Source: Viscum album (Eukaryota > Streptophyta > Magnoliopsida > Santalales > Viscaceae). Taken from it: a stretch of 64,000 nt of DNA. How positions within the stretch are numbered: the first letter of the stretch is position 1; the number at the start of each line of letters is the position of its first letter. The notes beneath the pieces were generated by a model, which worked only from the letters and a program-made list of their open reading frames with translations, did not search any database and was not told where the DNA came from. Positions 33,700 to 44,677 of the stretch are shown one piece after another. The stretch spans positions 231,127,591-231,191,590 of the forward strand of contig OY728143.1 of the NCBI GenBank assembly GCA_963277665.1, in the 5' to 3' direction. A program made the translations under genes and the position numbers.

Positions 33700-35178
33700 A
33701 TGGCCTTTCAATTATCTCTTATGCATACCCAGGTTCTTCATAGTCGAAATCTTCTTTGAGAGGAGAAAACCTATTTGAAAGAGAAACATTGTCTTTCTGA
33801 TGAGACCTGACTTGTCTTGAACATTTGTATAAGCTGTCCATGTCCCTTCTATGCCTGAAATTAGTAGCCTTATGACCAAAGTTTGAACAACAATAACAAT
33901 ATCCATAGAAATTGTTTCTTCTATGAGAATTAGGATATGATTTTTTTTCTCCTTTGTTAATATTCTATATCTTCTCTATTCAGATAGCTTCTTTCCTCTT
34001 CTCAATAAGACAAGGTATGGCCCAGATAGCCACAGAACTGATACTTCATGAGAGGAAATGTATTCTCATTTGAATTTCTCCTCATACCTTCTTCCTTTTG
34101 AGAATCGTTAGATTGTCTGTCATTTATGAAAGTTTGAGGATAATTTTCAGTTCTCCTTTTAGTTTGGATTGAGGGTTCCTTTTTTAGCACATTAGGAAAC
34201 GTTTCAATATGTTTAACTTTCATATTATCTTTCTTTTGGATCATTTCATTCCAGTAGTTGATGTCTCAGCCTCACAGCCAATTGCACTCTTTGTTATGCA
34301 AGCAGGTCTTTGATCACTCAAGATTTTTCCAACCCCATCTGAACCGCACATGGCTCTTACTATAAATTCTTCATCTGAGAATCTTCAAAACTATATTTTA
34401 TTCCTCGATTCTTTTGGAATTGATTCAGTCTCAAATTTACTCCTTAGAGTAACAACTTCATCCTCTAGATCCTCAGTAGTCTTGGATTATTCATCTACTC
34501 TGGAGGTGAGGTCATTGATGACCTTTTCTTTCTCTTTAATTCTCAGCTTCAGATCCACTACATCATCATTTCATTCAATTATTTTAGATTTTACCTTCAC
34601 AAATTCATCCAGTCATTCAATTTCAGCATCTAGTTGATCAAAATATTCAGTTGATTCTTCTACAATTGATTTAAACTTATTGCAACTCTTACATTTAATC
34701 TTATTCTTACTAACCGCATTATTAAGTTGTATCTCGGGATCTACAGAAGTTATCAATTGTTTTTCTACACCAGTATCTTCTGACTTTACAACATTGGCCA
34801 TCATAGAAGCAAGGTTCCCAGTTTTGAATTCTGATTCTTCTTCTTCACAGAATTCATTATCATCTTCTTCCTCATCACAGACAAAACTATTCCTTTGCAT
34901 TTTCTTTCCCGATTTGAAGTATCGCTTTTTGAATAACCTTCTTCGAGGATTCTCGAAGCTTTCATCTTCACTATCATCATCATTAATCATTCTTATGAAC
35001 TGAGAGGCAATGTGACCTAATTTTCCACAATGAAAACATGAGAGAGGTAACTTCACTTTGAAATTCCCTTTTCCCTTATGGAACATCTTTGCAATGAGTG
35101 AAAGAATTTCTTTTTGTTCGTCATCTTCACCACTACTATATATTGATATTTTCAGTTTATCAATGGCTTTACATGCCA
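33700..35178 (-). pseudogene. Element C: C-terminal gag with zinc knuckles and coiled-coil stretch
   Basis: Three CCHC-like knuckles appear in order: CFHCGKLGHIASQF (about 35,020; last Cys is Phe), a partial FCGYLGHT (about 34,010) and YCCSNFGHKATNF (about 33,880; last Cys is Phe). Between them is an acidic region (DDDSEDESFE, EEEDDNEFCEEEE), KCKSCNKFKSIVEE, then a heptad-like K/E/L-rich stretch interrupted by several stops (34,350-34,640). Long copia Gags with a coiled coil after the first knuckle are known in plants. Nucleic-acid binding is expected from the knuckles but none is intact. Confidence 0.7.
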
Positions 35179-35179
35179 T

Positions 35180-35811
35180 TTACTTGCTCACACGAGTCAT
35201 AGCATCTTCTTCTTTGACTCTCATTTCATATGTTACCAAGCTGCTCATTAGATCATCCAGAGAATGTTTGGAAAGATCTCTTTCCTCAAGGGTTGACACA
35301 TTTTCATTGTACAGTGGTGGAAGTCTTATTAATATTTTCATTACAATATCTAGGTCTTTGATATCTTTTCCTAGACCCTGAATTGCTCCAACCACTTTAG
35401 TAATTCGATTGAAGAATGAGTCTGCATTCTCGTCTGGATGCATCTTCAGATCATCAAACTGATTGTGCAGCACTTGCAGTTTTGCCCCTTCACATTGTTA
35501 TCTCCTTCATAAATATTCTCATGTTTATCCCAAATGGATTTTTCTGAGGTGAAATTCATCACCTTTAGGTAGATCTGATCAGAAAGGGCTTCAATGAGTT
35601 CATTTTGTGCTTCAGCATCTGCATCAAGAATTTTCTTATCTGTTTCATTCATAGCCAGGCCTATTGGATCAATGACTTTTATTCCTTGCACAATAGAAAA
35701 GAGAACTTCCATTCCAAGATATCATAGATGAGATCTCATTCTGTTCTTCCAGATCTGGAAATTACTTCCATAGAAGTGAGGGACTCCCCTAACATTGATT
35801 GCATTCTCCAT
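35180..35811 (-). pseudogene. Element C: N-terminal gag (UBN2-type copia Gag)
   Basis: It starts at ATG 35,811 with MENAINVRGVPHFYGSNFQIW, matching the usual copia start '..F.G.NY..WK'. A stop (TGA) falls after MRSHL, then follow EVLFSIVQGIKVIDPIG and ALSDQIYLKVMNFTSEKSIWD (UBN2 core). A frameshift at about 35,460-35,490 follows NVKG, and the frame resumes at LHNQFDDLKMHPDENADSFF to the GLGKDIKDLDIVMKILIRLP block. The start lies 35 bases inside the PBS, as is usual. Confidence 0.8.
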
Positions 35812-35847
35812 GACGTTAAAGGACAGATTCAACCCCAGCAACCTGCC

Positions 35848-35857
35848 TCTGATACCA
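35848..35857 (-). other. Primer-binding site of copia element C
   Basis: On the minus strand TGGTATCAGAGGC lies two bases inside the 5' LTR. It matches the initiator-Met tRNA 3' end over TGGTATCAGA. Confidence 0.85.
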
Positions 35858-35859
35858 CT

Positions 35860-37291
35860 TGAAGGACCCCAGGACACCCTAAGAGGGGAGGGGAGAATCA
35901 GGGTGACAAATTTTCCTTTTAATGTGATGGATCTTGTTTCCACGTTGGTAGGAAATTCTTGAATCTGTATGATGAATATGATAAAAAATCAAACATTCAC
36001 ATGCACAGGGAAGACACAACACTTTTTACTTGGTACACCACTAAGGGCTACGTCCAAAGAGCATACGCCGACAAGTTGGCGGTCATACCAGATTCCACTA
36101 ATATTCACTAGATGTGAATTACAAAGGATCGGGCACAATCACTCAGTCCCAGGCTCCCTTCCATATCAAAGGTTCAGGGATATCTTACTGCTTCCCTCGA
36201 TTCACTCCCGTTGACTCCCCCAAGCTCACTGCCCTTGGTGAAACCATACTAAGTTTATAGACGTGAAGGGATCTTCATCCTTGCACAATAATGAATCCTA
36301 TGTTGTATTTAGATGCTCTTTTGAAGTCCAACTCTCACCTTAAGATGAAACTCACTTTGTGCTGAGGGTACCGGATGATCCTCCATATTTTTTGAAGCTT
36401 CAAAAGGATGGATGAACTTTAACAACCCTGGCGCGCTCCTCCATGCTCTGGTGCGCACGTTTCAGGAATGGAGTGCAAGTCAATTGTGTGGTAATAACTC
36501 GATGCGCAGGTGACTCCAAAAAACATGCGCGAAACTGCCTCTTTGAACTCCAAACTTGCGTGACTCAGCGCCTCTAAATCCCAAACCACTTTGGATGCAT
36601 ATCCAGCAGCCAGCGTGCAGCCTCTACTTGCGTGACCCAACAACCACTTGCGCGAAGAGAGCTCGAAAAATATCTAAGTCACAAACTTCATTACAAATGA
36701 GGAGGGGTGGTCCTCTATTTATAGGCAAACTGGAACCCCTACGCGGTGGCGCACAGGTCTTCCCTTGGCGCGCAGTTTCCGGCGCGTAGCTCATCCTCCC
36801 TAGCCTATGTCGCGCTAATCTCTTGTGCGACCACAAAAATACTTGTGAAACCTTCTTTCCTTTTACATATTTTGAAGTTATAATCTTTAAAAACAATAGA
36901 TTCACAAGTTTCCAATCCTCCTAGGCATCGGTGCGCAAGTCTCTTCACAGCGCGCAGGTCACTTGCACGACCCACCCAAAACTTGCACGACCCTTATCCC
37001 TTTGCCATTTTTCCATGTTCTGATATTGAAAAACATATGGCACACAAGTTTCCTCTCCTTCATGTACACGGCGCACAAGTCACTTTTCCAAAAAAAAAAA
37101 AACTTTTCTCCATTTGTCGAATTTTAGGCCCAAAAATTTGCCAAACACTTGGAAACTGCTCCACCTTCAATACAGTTGTCTGCTTGAACTGTATGATCTC
37201 TTTACTGGTACACATTCTGAACATCCACTGAGGATTGACAATAAACACAAACCATACTCCAAATCATTCATAGAAGACCATGGTTCCAACA
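35860..37291 (-). mobile_element. Element C (Ty1/copia): 5' LTR
   Basis: 1432 bp, TG...CA bounded (plus strand TGAAGG...CCAACA), a direct repeat of 28,614-30,056. A TATA box (TATAAATAG on the minus strand, 36,715-36,723) lies about 570 bases from the LTR start. GC-rich ACTTGCGCG-type motifs are clustered on both sides of it. Confidence 0.9.
36715..36723 (-). promoter_or_regulatory. TATA box of copia 5' LTR
   Basis: TATAAATAG on the minus strand, followed by AGGACCACCCC. The 3' LTR has the mutated form TATAATTAG at the matching place. Confidence 0.6.
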
Positions 37292-37296
37292 ACAAT

Positions 37297-40025
37297 GTCT
37301 TGGAATCAATGTGACCTTTTGAAATGCTACCCATCCACTCATGATCAGTCCCCTCATGCTTAATGTCAGCTCCTATGGACTAGTGAATTTTCTCTTACTG
37401 ACAATGGTTACATTTCAACACCTACTGACGTCTCTTTTGCTGATGATCTTGAGAGTTTGGGTCGTTACCTTGAGGACCTTGAGACCCTCATCCATTACAA
37501 AAATGGTCACCATAAATACTCGCATCGGGTACTTTCCATGATATTATAGAAACTAATGATGAGGATGACGATGTCGTTGGATTTCCAATCACAGCTTTTG
37601 TGGGAGAATATTATTACCTGCTACTAATTTCCCATAATAATTCATCTTCTAGGGTTCCCATGTCTATAGAAACACCCAAAAAAACATTTACGGGTGACGA
37701 AACCTGCTCCACTCCCCCACACCAATCTTCTAGCACTAGCCATCCCAGTCATGTCTATATTTCCAGATGCCTAATGGTTATGGGAATAACTGAGGGCCAA
37801 CACTTCTGATGATGATATTTGGAGGCTTCTTCAAGGAGGAAAAGTCATCCTTTCGGGTTTTTGAGGATCCATCACCCCATGTATTTCTTTTGAAGAGGAT
37901 TCGAATTATGTAGCTACTTACTTGATCAAAATAGAAACGTGTCTTCACACCCCAAAAGATAGGAATTATTGGTGTGACTGAGTGTCACTGATGGTAGTAA
38001 TCCCATGGATGATGATGAAAAAGGGAGAGGCATCTCTATCAGCAAAACCAATATTTAAACTCCTTTATTATGGATACACTAAAGTCCCCCCCCCGTTTAT
38101 TTTTCAGGAGCTCGCAGGGTCTTGGAAAATAGTGCATTCCCCGATTTATTCTCCCAGGGGCACCATGGCTGGGGAGTGAACTCTTCCAATTGTGGGGGGT
38201 ACTAGAAAAGGATCCATTAGAGCTCAATAACACATGGAAGTAGTTATCGTAGTTATTTCCAGGAATTACCCCCTCTGGATCCCCCAGGTGGTCTTATTTA
38301 GGATCGATCTCTACAATAATCGAAGAAACATAAGCAGGAATCCCAACTGTTGTGACATATTATGAGAGGAATCATGAGTATGTGTTTTTTCACCCAGTGG
38401 TTGAACCGATTACCCTTATCTTATTGAATCACTATTGTGTGCATATTTTAAAACAGGACCAATCAGCAACAAGATGGCAGTTTCTCAGGAATCTATAGCT
38501 CTAGTTCCCTTTATGAAAGTGGAAGGATCATCAACCATTTTGATTGACCAAAGTAGAGGAATAGGGCCAACCGATGAGTTCGGGGGTTCTGTCGACCCTT
38601 TAAGTGTGCATGCTCCTACTCAAACAATATCTAGCTTGATAATAGAAGAATATCGTAATGTTGATGTCTTGTTTGAACATGTCGAGCATGGTATCATGGA
38701 GAGATATAGGATAGCCTTTAAGGTAGGGGTTGAATCTAGTGAAGAACCCCAATCCCCACAATACATTAGAGGGGATATATGTTTTGAGGGACCAATAGTT
38801 CCTGAAAAAATGGGATTTTTCCCAGTAGAGGGAGTCTATTTGGAGGTTGATTCTCTACCTTCACAAGTTGACTCTGCCTCTGTATAATCTAAAAACATAT
38901 GAGAGTTGATCGCCCCAGCCTTTTAAAACATGGAGTGGGCTATTGTCCCTTTTTCTTCAGTTTTTATAGGAGTTATGTTTTTGAAACCCAGAATCCCAAG
39001 GCCAATACCCTTCTCGATATTGACTATCCCTGCAGGAAAGATATTAGTAAGAAAACTTTCGAGGGCTTCCCTAGGGGTTGTTGTTCCAATTGGGAATGGT
39101 CTCAGTCCATCGATGCTCCTAAGAGACTGTGGGGTGAAATTGATAATTGAAGATGTGGAACCAACTATTCTTGGTAGTGATATTTTTGATGAGAAGGAAG
39201 GTACTAAATCCTTCTCTACTCTATTCTCAAAATTTCAACCCCAAAAATTATAAATTGCAGTAGATTCTCCCACTCTATCCTCTGTTGTAATCATTAGAGG
39301 TGAGGTTACTGAAGGGTCGAGTCATGTTGTAGCCACTGAATCCAGACCCTCTCTCGTGACATTCATCCATGGATATATTTCATCATCGGGGAGTGACTCT
39401 GAGACTGACCAAGAAGGCCTTCTTGTCCTTTATCCCATCCATAAAAATGCATGGAGGAACATTTGGAGATTAATCTCTCAGACTCCGTTGGCTAAGATGA
39501 CTGTGAAGTTATCCAAAACTACACCACTATTTTGTGGTCTTGGGATTTTTTGGATTTGACTATCTTGTAATCCATGATAGAGTAAGGTATGTTGTTGCTG
39601 ATTAGGAAGAAACTGGTACACTTGAGTATTAACTTTATCTTATAGAGTCGATGGATCACCATGCTGTTACGTAGAAAATTAATATTAACGAGGCCTCCAA
39701 TCAAGATGGATCATTTGCAAGGTTGTGAAATGAGCTCATGAAGAACGATTCTTTAGTGGAACATCTCAACCATGAATTGGAGCAGCAGATCCAGAAACTG
39801 GAGTGACTTAAGTAGGAGTTGTCTTGGGATGCTGTCTCCATTGAGGAGGTGTGATGGAAGATAAAAGAAGAAGAATGGATGGAACTTGAAGCTATGAGGG
39901 ACGGAGAGGTACTTCGTGTAGGCGTGGATTCCAAGACTGCGAATTTATTAAAACACATCCAAGCCATTGAGGAGTCACATCAATTGTTGATGCAAATTTG
40001 CGATTCTGACAAACATCTCATGTAA
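37297..40025 (+). pseudogene. Element D: antisense extra ORF, C-terminal part
   Basis: The plus-strand frame resumes directly after the copia element and one target copy. It is a chain of open stretches separated by stops: DDLESLGRYLEDLETLIHYK (about 37,440), ETNDEDDDVVGFPITAF (about 37,560), a long open frame at 38,435-38,887 (150 codons) and a frame at 38,930-39,253 (SILTIPAGKILVRKL..). At the end a heptad-like Glu/Leu-rich stretch (LVEHLNHELEQQIQKLE, EEEWMELEAMRDGEV) runs to TAA at 40,023-40,025. The final part looks like a coiled coil. I recognise no enzyme motif; it is assigned to the ORF by strand, order and continuity with the PMD part. Confidence 0.5.
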
Positions 40026-40764
40026 TGATCATGTTTCACTTGCAAGGAGAGGCTCCAGGCTATGGATTCACATCATATCTTTATGAAATAGAATGGGATC
40101 AATTTTACCATTCAAAGCTTCTTCTTTTTTATTTTCTTGTAATTTAAATTAATCATAATTAACCGTGAATGCATTATTTTGATTAGGAATTAATTTTAAG
40201 CCTTGATTCAAAATCCGTAAAATGAAATTATCTAATCAGGATCTAACTTTTTTTCCTAATCCATGAGACTCAGTGAGCGTAGTTTGACTATTGATGGGGT
40301 TTTATGGAAATCACACAAACTTTTCTTTCTTTTTTCATTGTTACACTAAATTTTTTCTATGTTTGTTTGGTACAGGATTAGTAGGTATAACATGTCTTTT
40401 TCTTAGACCTCCCTTTACAGGTATTTGACCGAACAAGATTTTTGTATCTTTTGAGTATTTGATAGTTCACCATTTTTTTGATTAAACCATACGTTGTATA
40501 GGTTTAATAAGCTGCTACGTGACTTTTATCCAAGGGTACCCTTTGCAGGTTTTCACTCTAGTGAGTATTGAGTCTTTTTATTTGGAGGTTTACAGTCTTT
40601 CCAATCAATCTTATTCCTATTGTTTTAGTTTAAACGGTTTTGACCAAACATGATGGTGTAGGTGCCCATATTTTGGATTCATTAGCTGTGAATTACCTAA
40701 TAATCTCATACAGGAATGAGGAATTTTTCTTGACCCTGACTTTGTATGTTTTGTTTGTATATGT
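40026..40764. other. Element D: spacer after antisense ORF, no gene seen
   Basis: AT-rich non-coding sequence between the end of the antisense ORF and the first tandem-repeat unit. No motif could be supported. Confidence 0.4.
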
Positions 40765-43200
40765 GGCTTTGGATCCATTCTAGGCATATGGAAATATGAG
40801 AGGACTCTCTTATGGAAGAATTTTCTTTAAATGGTTGTTTTGTAGGAATCAAATTTAAGGCCACCAGGGCATAATGTGCACAGTCAAACGAAGGTGTATG
40901 CATGACACTAGACATCCATCTATGAAAGTCTATGGAATTTATAACACTTTGGGTATGTTTTGAGGCTGGGGGACATAGTTTGTGGAATATCTGAGGAATG
41001 ATGTCTAAAAGTATTAAGGGTATTTTTATCTTCTTTGAACGGTAATCCACTCCCACACAAATTTTACTTGTGTAAGGGAGGGATAGCGAATGGTACGACT
41101 TAACATCATACAACCAAGAAACTCGACACCTATTATGGGAGATCATGTTTCTCTATCCAATGGAGCATAAATGATTTAGCAGTTCAATTGGAAATGATTG
41201 TCATATTTGGGAATTTGAATAGAGAAAAGCAATTAAGTTGTAATATTGAGGGTTTTCAAATTTGGGGATTGATATGGTACATATCAGTCATGAAAACATA
41301 CAGAAACAAGAAAGGACCCTCATGGGGTTAATTTTTCTTTGATTGACGATCGTTTTGCAGGTGACATATGTGGAGCCACCAGGGCATGATGTGTAGAGTC
41401 AAACAAATGTGTCTTCAAGACACTGGCCTTCCATTTTTTATGGTAATGAAAGATTAGAAGATTGGGGCCGTTCTGAACATGGAATATGGATTATGAAAAG
41501 TGGTGTGGCTAAACATGAAAGGGTTCATTTCTTTGGCTGAGCTTTACTGAGAAACCGAAAAATAGGTGTGCGTATTTTATTTTTTGTATTCTGAACAACT
41601 TCATCCATATGGATGGGGTGTCTTCATTCTGTAAAAGCCTCAAGAGATACCAGAGGTGAATCAGTCCAGGATATTTTGATATATTATGTATGTGGGTAGG
41701 AAAGATAATGTAAACCATGAAATTGATAGATCTTGAATCAGTAGGGATGTTACGAGGCTTGGTATCCTTTAGGAATACTAAGGTATAATAATAATCTCTT
41801 GAAGAAGAATTTTTCTTTTGTTGAAGGCTGTTTTTTAGGTAACATATGAAGAGGCACCAGGGCATGATGTGCATAGTCAAAAAAAGTGTTTGAATGACAA
41901 TGGCCTTCCATCTCTGATGGCAATAGAGGATTATAGAAATTCAAGATTACTCAAATCACAAAATTTGATGTCTGGAAGGAGTGTATACAGATATATTAGG
42001 AAAATTTGGGATGTGATTCACTCATGGGTTAAAGTATTCTTGAACATATATTTGACTCATGCGCAGGGTGAGTAATTCATCCCATATTTAGAGTACCATG
42101 TAGTTTAGCATCGCATGGCTATGACTTGGGGTTACATATAGAGAACGGGACCCTGACATGTGTTTCATGGTCACACTGCTTGGAAAAAACTCATGTACTA
42201 GTTTTCCATGATGCAATGGTGGATCACCCACTGAGGTCCCTAATCTCACTTGAGTTATGCTCGTTATGAGAACCAACAGATTATGAGTAGTCTGGATCAC
42301 CAATTATGAATGGCATGACTAATGGCAGGAATTATTTTTTGCATAGAATAATGCTATGCATTTTAACGTCATCCAACACGGATGAATACTGCAAAATTTA
42401 TCATCATTTGAGATGTATGTAGGGTAATCATGATATGAACGATGCGAAATATGATCACTCTTAAGAATCCCGTTAGATATGACTTGTCTGGGAATTTTCC
42501 TCATTGATTAAATTCATGTTAAAAAAGAGGATATTTAAGTAAATTCTATGGATGGGTTTGGATCATAGAATTTGGGTCTACCACAAATCTTATCTAGGGA
42601 TAAACATAGTCATGTAATATTCCCAATGAGAATTCCTCACGGAGGTCGAGCCCTAACATGGGATGGAAAGGAATTTTTTTAGGTGGATGAGCCCAGATGA
42701 GAATATAAGAATTTCCATTGAGTGGTGTGGATTAATGTCAAGAAAATAGAACCATTCTCGACTTTCAAATTAGCATTGTGTGGTGAAGATGTTGGCAACA
42801 CAGTTTGTCATTGAGTTGCGGAGACAACTTGTCGCAATGAAAACAAATATATTTGAGTTAATCATGGTTGGGATATTCTGGAATTCCATATACATGAGAG
42901 AAGATATATGGTGTAAACCATAGTCCTAGGGGCGTTGGATCTGGATGAATGAAATGGGTCTTGGAATCCATTGGGCATATGGAGGTAGTAAATGACTCTC
43001 TTGAGGATGAATTTTCCTTTGATTGACGGTCATTTTTTAGGCAACATATGAAAATCCACTGGGGCATGACATGCATAGTAAAACAAAGGTGTATTTAGGA
43101 CACCAACCTTTCATCTATGGTGGCCATGAATTTTTATGGAGATCCAATATTTCCCAGAGTATGGAGTTTTAAAAATGATAACGATGTGTCTAAGAATGTA
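40765..43200. repeat. Element D 3' region: ~480-600 bp tandem repeat
   Basis: The core CCACCAGGGCATGATGTGCA(C/T)AGTCAAAC recurs at 40,861, 41,376, 41,854 and 43,056. Each is preceded by a 'CTCTTGAGGA.GAATTTTCCTTTGATTGACGG' block and followed by 'GACACTGGCCTTCCATCTATG'. Spacing is 515, 479 and about 1200 bp, the last fitting two units with one core lost. The minus-strand frames here resemble one another only because they read the same repeat. Tandem repeats in the untranslated region after pol are a known trait of Tat-lineage elements. Confidence 0.75.
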
Positions 43201-43535
43201 ATATATATCCCAACTTTGATCAGACGGGAACTACTGAATCTTTTACAAAGATCTTACTAATATGTAGGGGAATCATGATCCTTTGACTCCAGAGCATTGG
43301 AATTGAGACATGGAATTTCATCCATCTCTTTAAATTTGTTGTACAAGAAATTTGAGGCATGTTTGGGATCTCATAATGTTGATAATCAGGCTGTACAAAA
43401 CTCTTGAGGAACCTTGTTGTTTAATGTCAGGAGGGTTGGACCTTACCTGGATTCTCATGTGAAATTATGACCTATGAACGGAGGAAGGGGCATTTTTTTA
43501 TTCTATTTTTTGGGAATATGGACCATGATAGAGGA
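43201..43535. other. Element D 3' region: sequence between two repeat arrays, no gene seen
   Basis: About 330 bases of non-coding sequence joining the ~500-bp repeat to the ~140-bp repeat. No motif could be supported. Confidence 0.4.
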
Positions 43536-44042
43536 TTTGGGTGTCACTACGTATCCTAAAAGGATAGGAATCAAGCTATAAATAGTTATAAATATTCCAT
43601 ATAAAGGTTTGGTCCACATCTAGGAAAATGGGAGTGATTTTTTTCTTTAATTGGTTGCTAGGCCTGGATGTTGAATCTAGGTGTCACTACATATCCTTGA
43701 GAGGCAGGAATCAAGCCATACATAGTTCTAAATGTTCCCAATACTGATCTGACTCGGACGTAGGAGAAGGGGCATTGTGGTTTCATCTACTATGGGTGTC
43801 AGGTCCATCGTATTCCTCTAATGTTTGTTTATGTAAGGGAATTATTACCACTAATCCTATGCTCATGTAAGCCATACTCGATGTGATAGAAAAAGAGAGA
43901 TGAGGATAATCCTTGTAGTATGGGGTGATAGAGGATACAATAGAGGTGTTTTTTTATAAATGGGGGTTGGTACAAGATCGAGGGTCGAGACGTCGATACG
44001 TATCCCACTGATGAATGGGAACCAAGTCATATGTTGTTATTT
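43536..44042. repeat. Element D 3' region: ~140-155 bp repeat units
   Basis: GTGTCACTACGTATCCT....GGATAGGAATCAAGC(T/C)ATA occurs at 43,541 and 43,681, and in weaker form (CGTCGATACGTATCCCACTG..GGGAACCAAGTCAT) at 43,991. The spacing suggests about 140-155 bp per unit with one degenerate copy between. Confidence 0.6.
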
Positions 44043-44240
44043 GGGAACCGTGTAGTTTAATGTATTGCGTTATGGATAGATTCCATATAGCTTAATGTCA
44101 TGTGGTTAGACAATTTTGACCCTATAGTTTAGCATGAGGCTGTTAAAATGATTTATGTTATGCGGTTTAGCATCTTGAGTTTAGAAAGCTATGCTTTGTA
44201 GTTTAGAGTCATGCAGTGAGGACATGTTGATCAACATTAG
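44043..44240. repeat. Element D 3' region: ~40 bp minisatellite
   Basis: Variants of TATAGTTTAGCATCATGCGGTTAGA recur about every 35-45 bases: near 44,050, 44,087, 44,131, 44,160 and 44,200. A single outlying copy, GTAGTTTAGCATCGCATGGC, lies at about 42,101, which suggests exchange between neighbouring repeat families. Confidence 0.6.
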
Positions 44241-44677
44241 GCGAAGTACATATATAGAAACATTGCATTAGTGGGAGCCATGATGAGCTTCCCATACAAT
44301 GATATTAAGACATATTATCCATTGTAGTAGACCCTATATATGACATATGGTCCCTCCCATTTTTTTCAAATGATTTGGGCATTTCTACTTGAGTATCATT
44401 GGACTTCTAAGGACCAACAACATCTCTCCTTCGAGGAAAGACTAAAGGCCAACCTTGTTGTTGAAGTCTCATGTGATCTAAATTCAGTAGACTTCTAAAT
44501 AATGAAAACTATGTAGATTTTTCTCATCCAGCTACTTCAACTCGTCAAATTTCTTTTGGGATTGTTCATCCATGGACAGTTGATCACAAACAGCCACACA
44601 GAGTTATGGAACCTGAATTTTAATGTGAAAAACCACCTCTTCCATGTATACTAATGAGTATGGTTCATGGACTGATA
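44235..44677 (-). pseudogene. Element D: integrase C-terminal part (Tat lineage)
   Basis: The minus-strand reading is shifted over several frames. It gives EEVVFHIKIQVPSLRVAV ('EAVIPLEIQIPSLRVAL'), DEQSQKKFDELK*LDEKNLHS, DFNNKVGL (family 'FNKKVRPRSF'), KKWEGPYVIYRVYYNG ('PNWEGPYxVxEVYxNG') and finally MAPTNAMFLYMYFA. These are the post-catalytic and C-terminal blocks of Tat-lineage Ty3/gypsy integrase. The catalytic core of the same gene lies 11 kb away at 55.75-56.4 kb. The chromovirus element E sits between, starting at 44,678. Confidence 0.7.

Noticed and set aside
34350..35003. Plus-strand Ser-rich frames
   Set aside because: Antisense shadows of the acidic and coiled-coil parts of the copia Gag on the minus strand.
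40706..43076. Minus-strand frames at 40,706-41,146, 41,509-41,880 and 42,858-43,076 that resemble one another (ENSSSRES..-like blocks)
   Set aside because: Their similarity comes from the ~500-bp tandem repeat. Frames shift and stop between units and no domain is visible.
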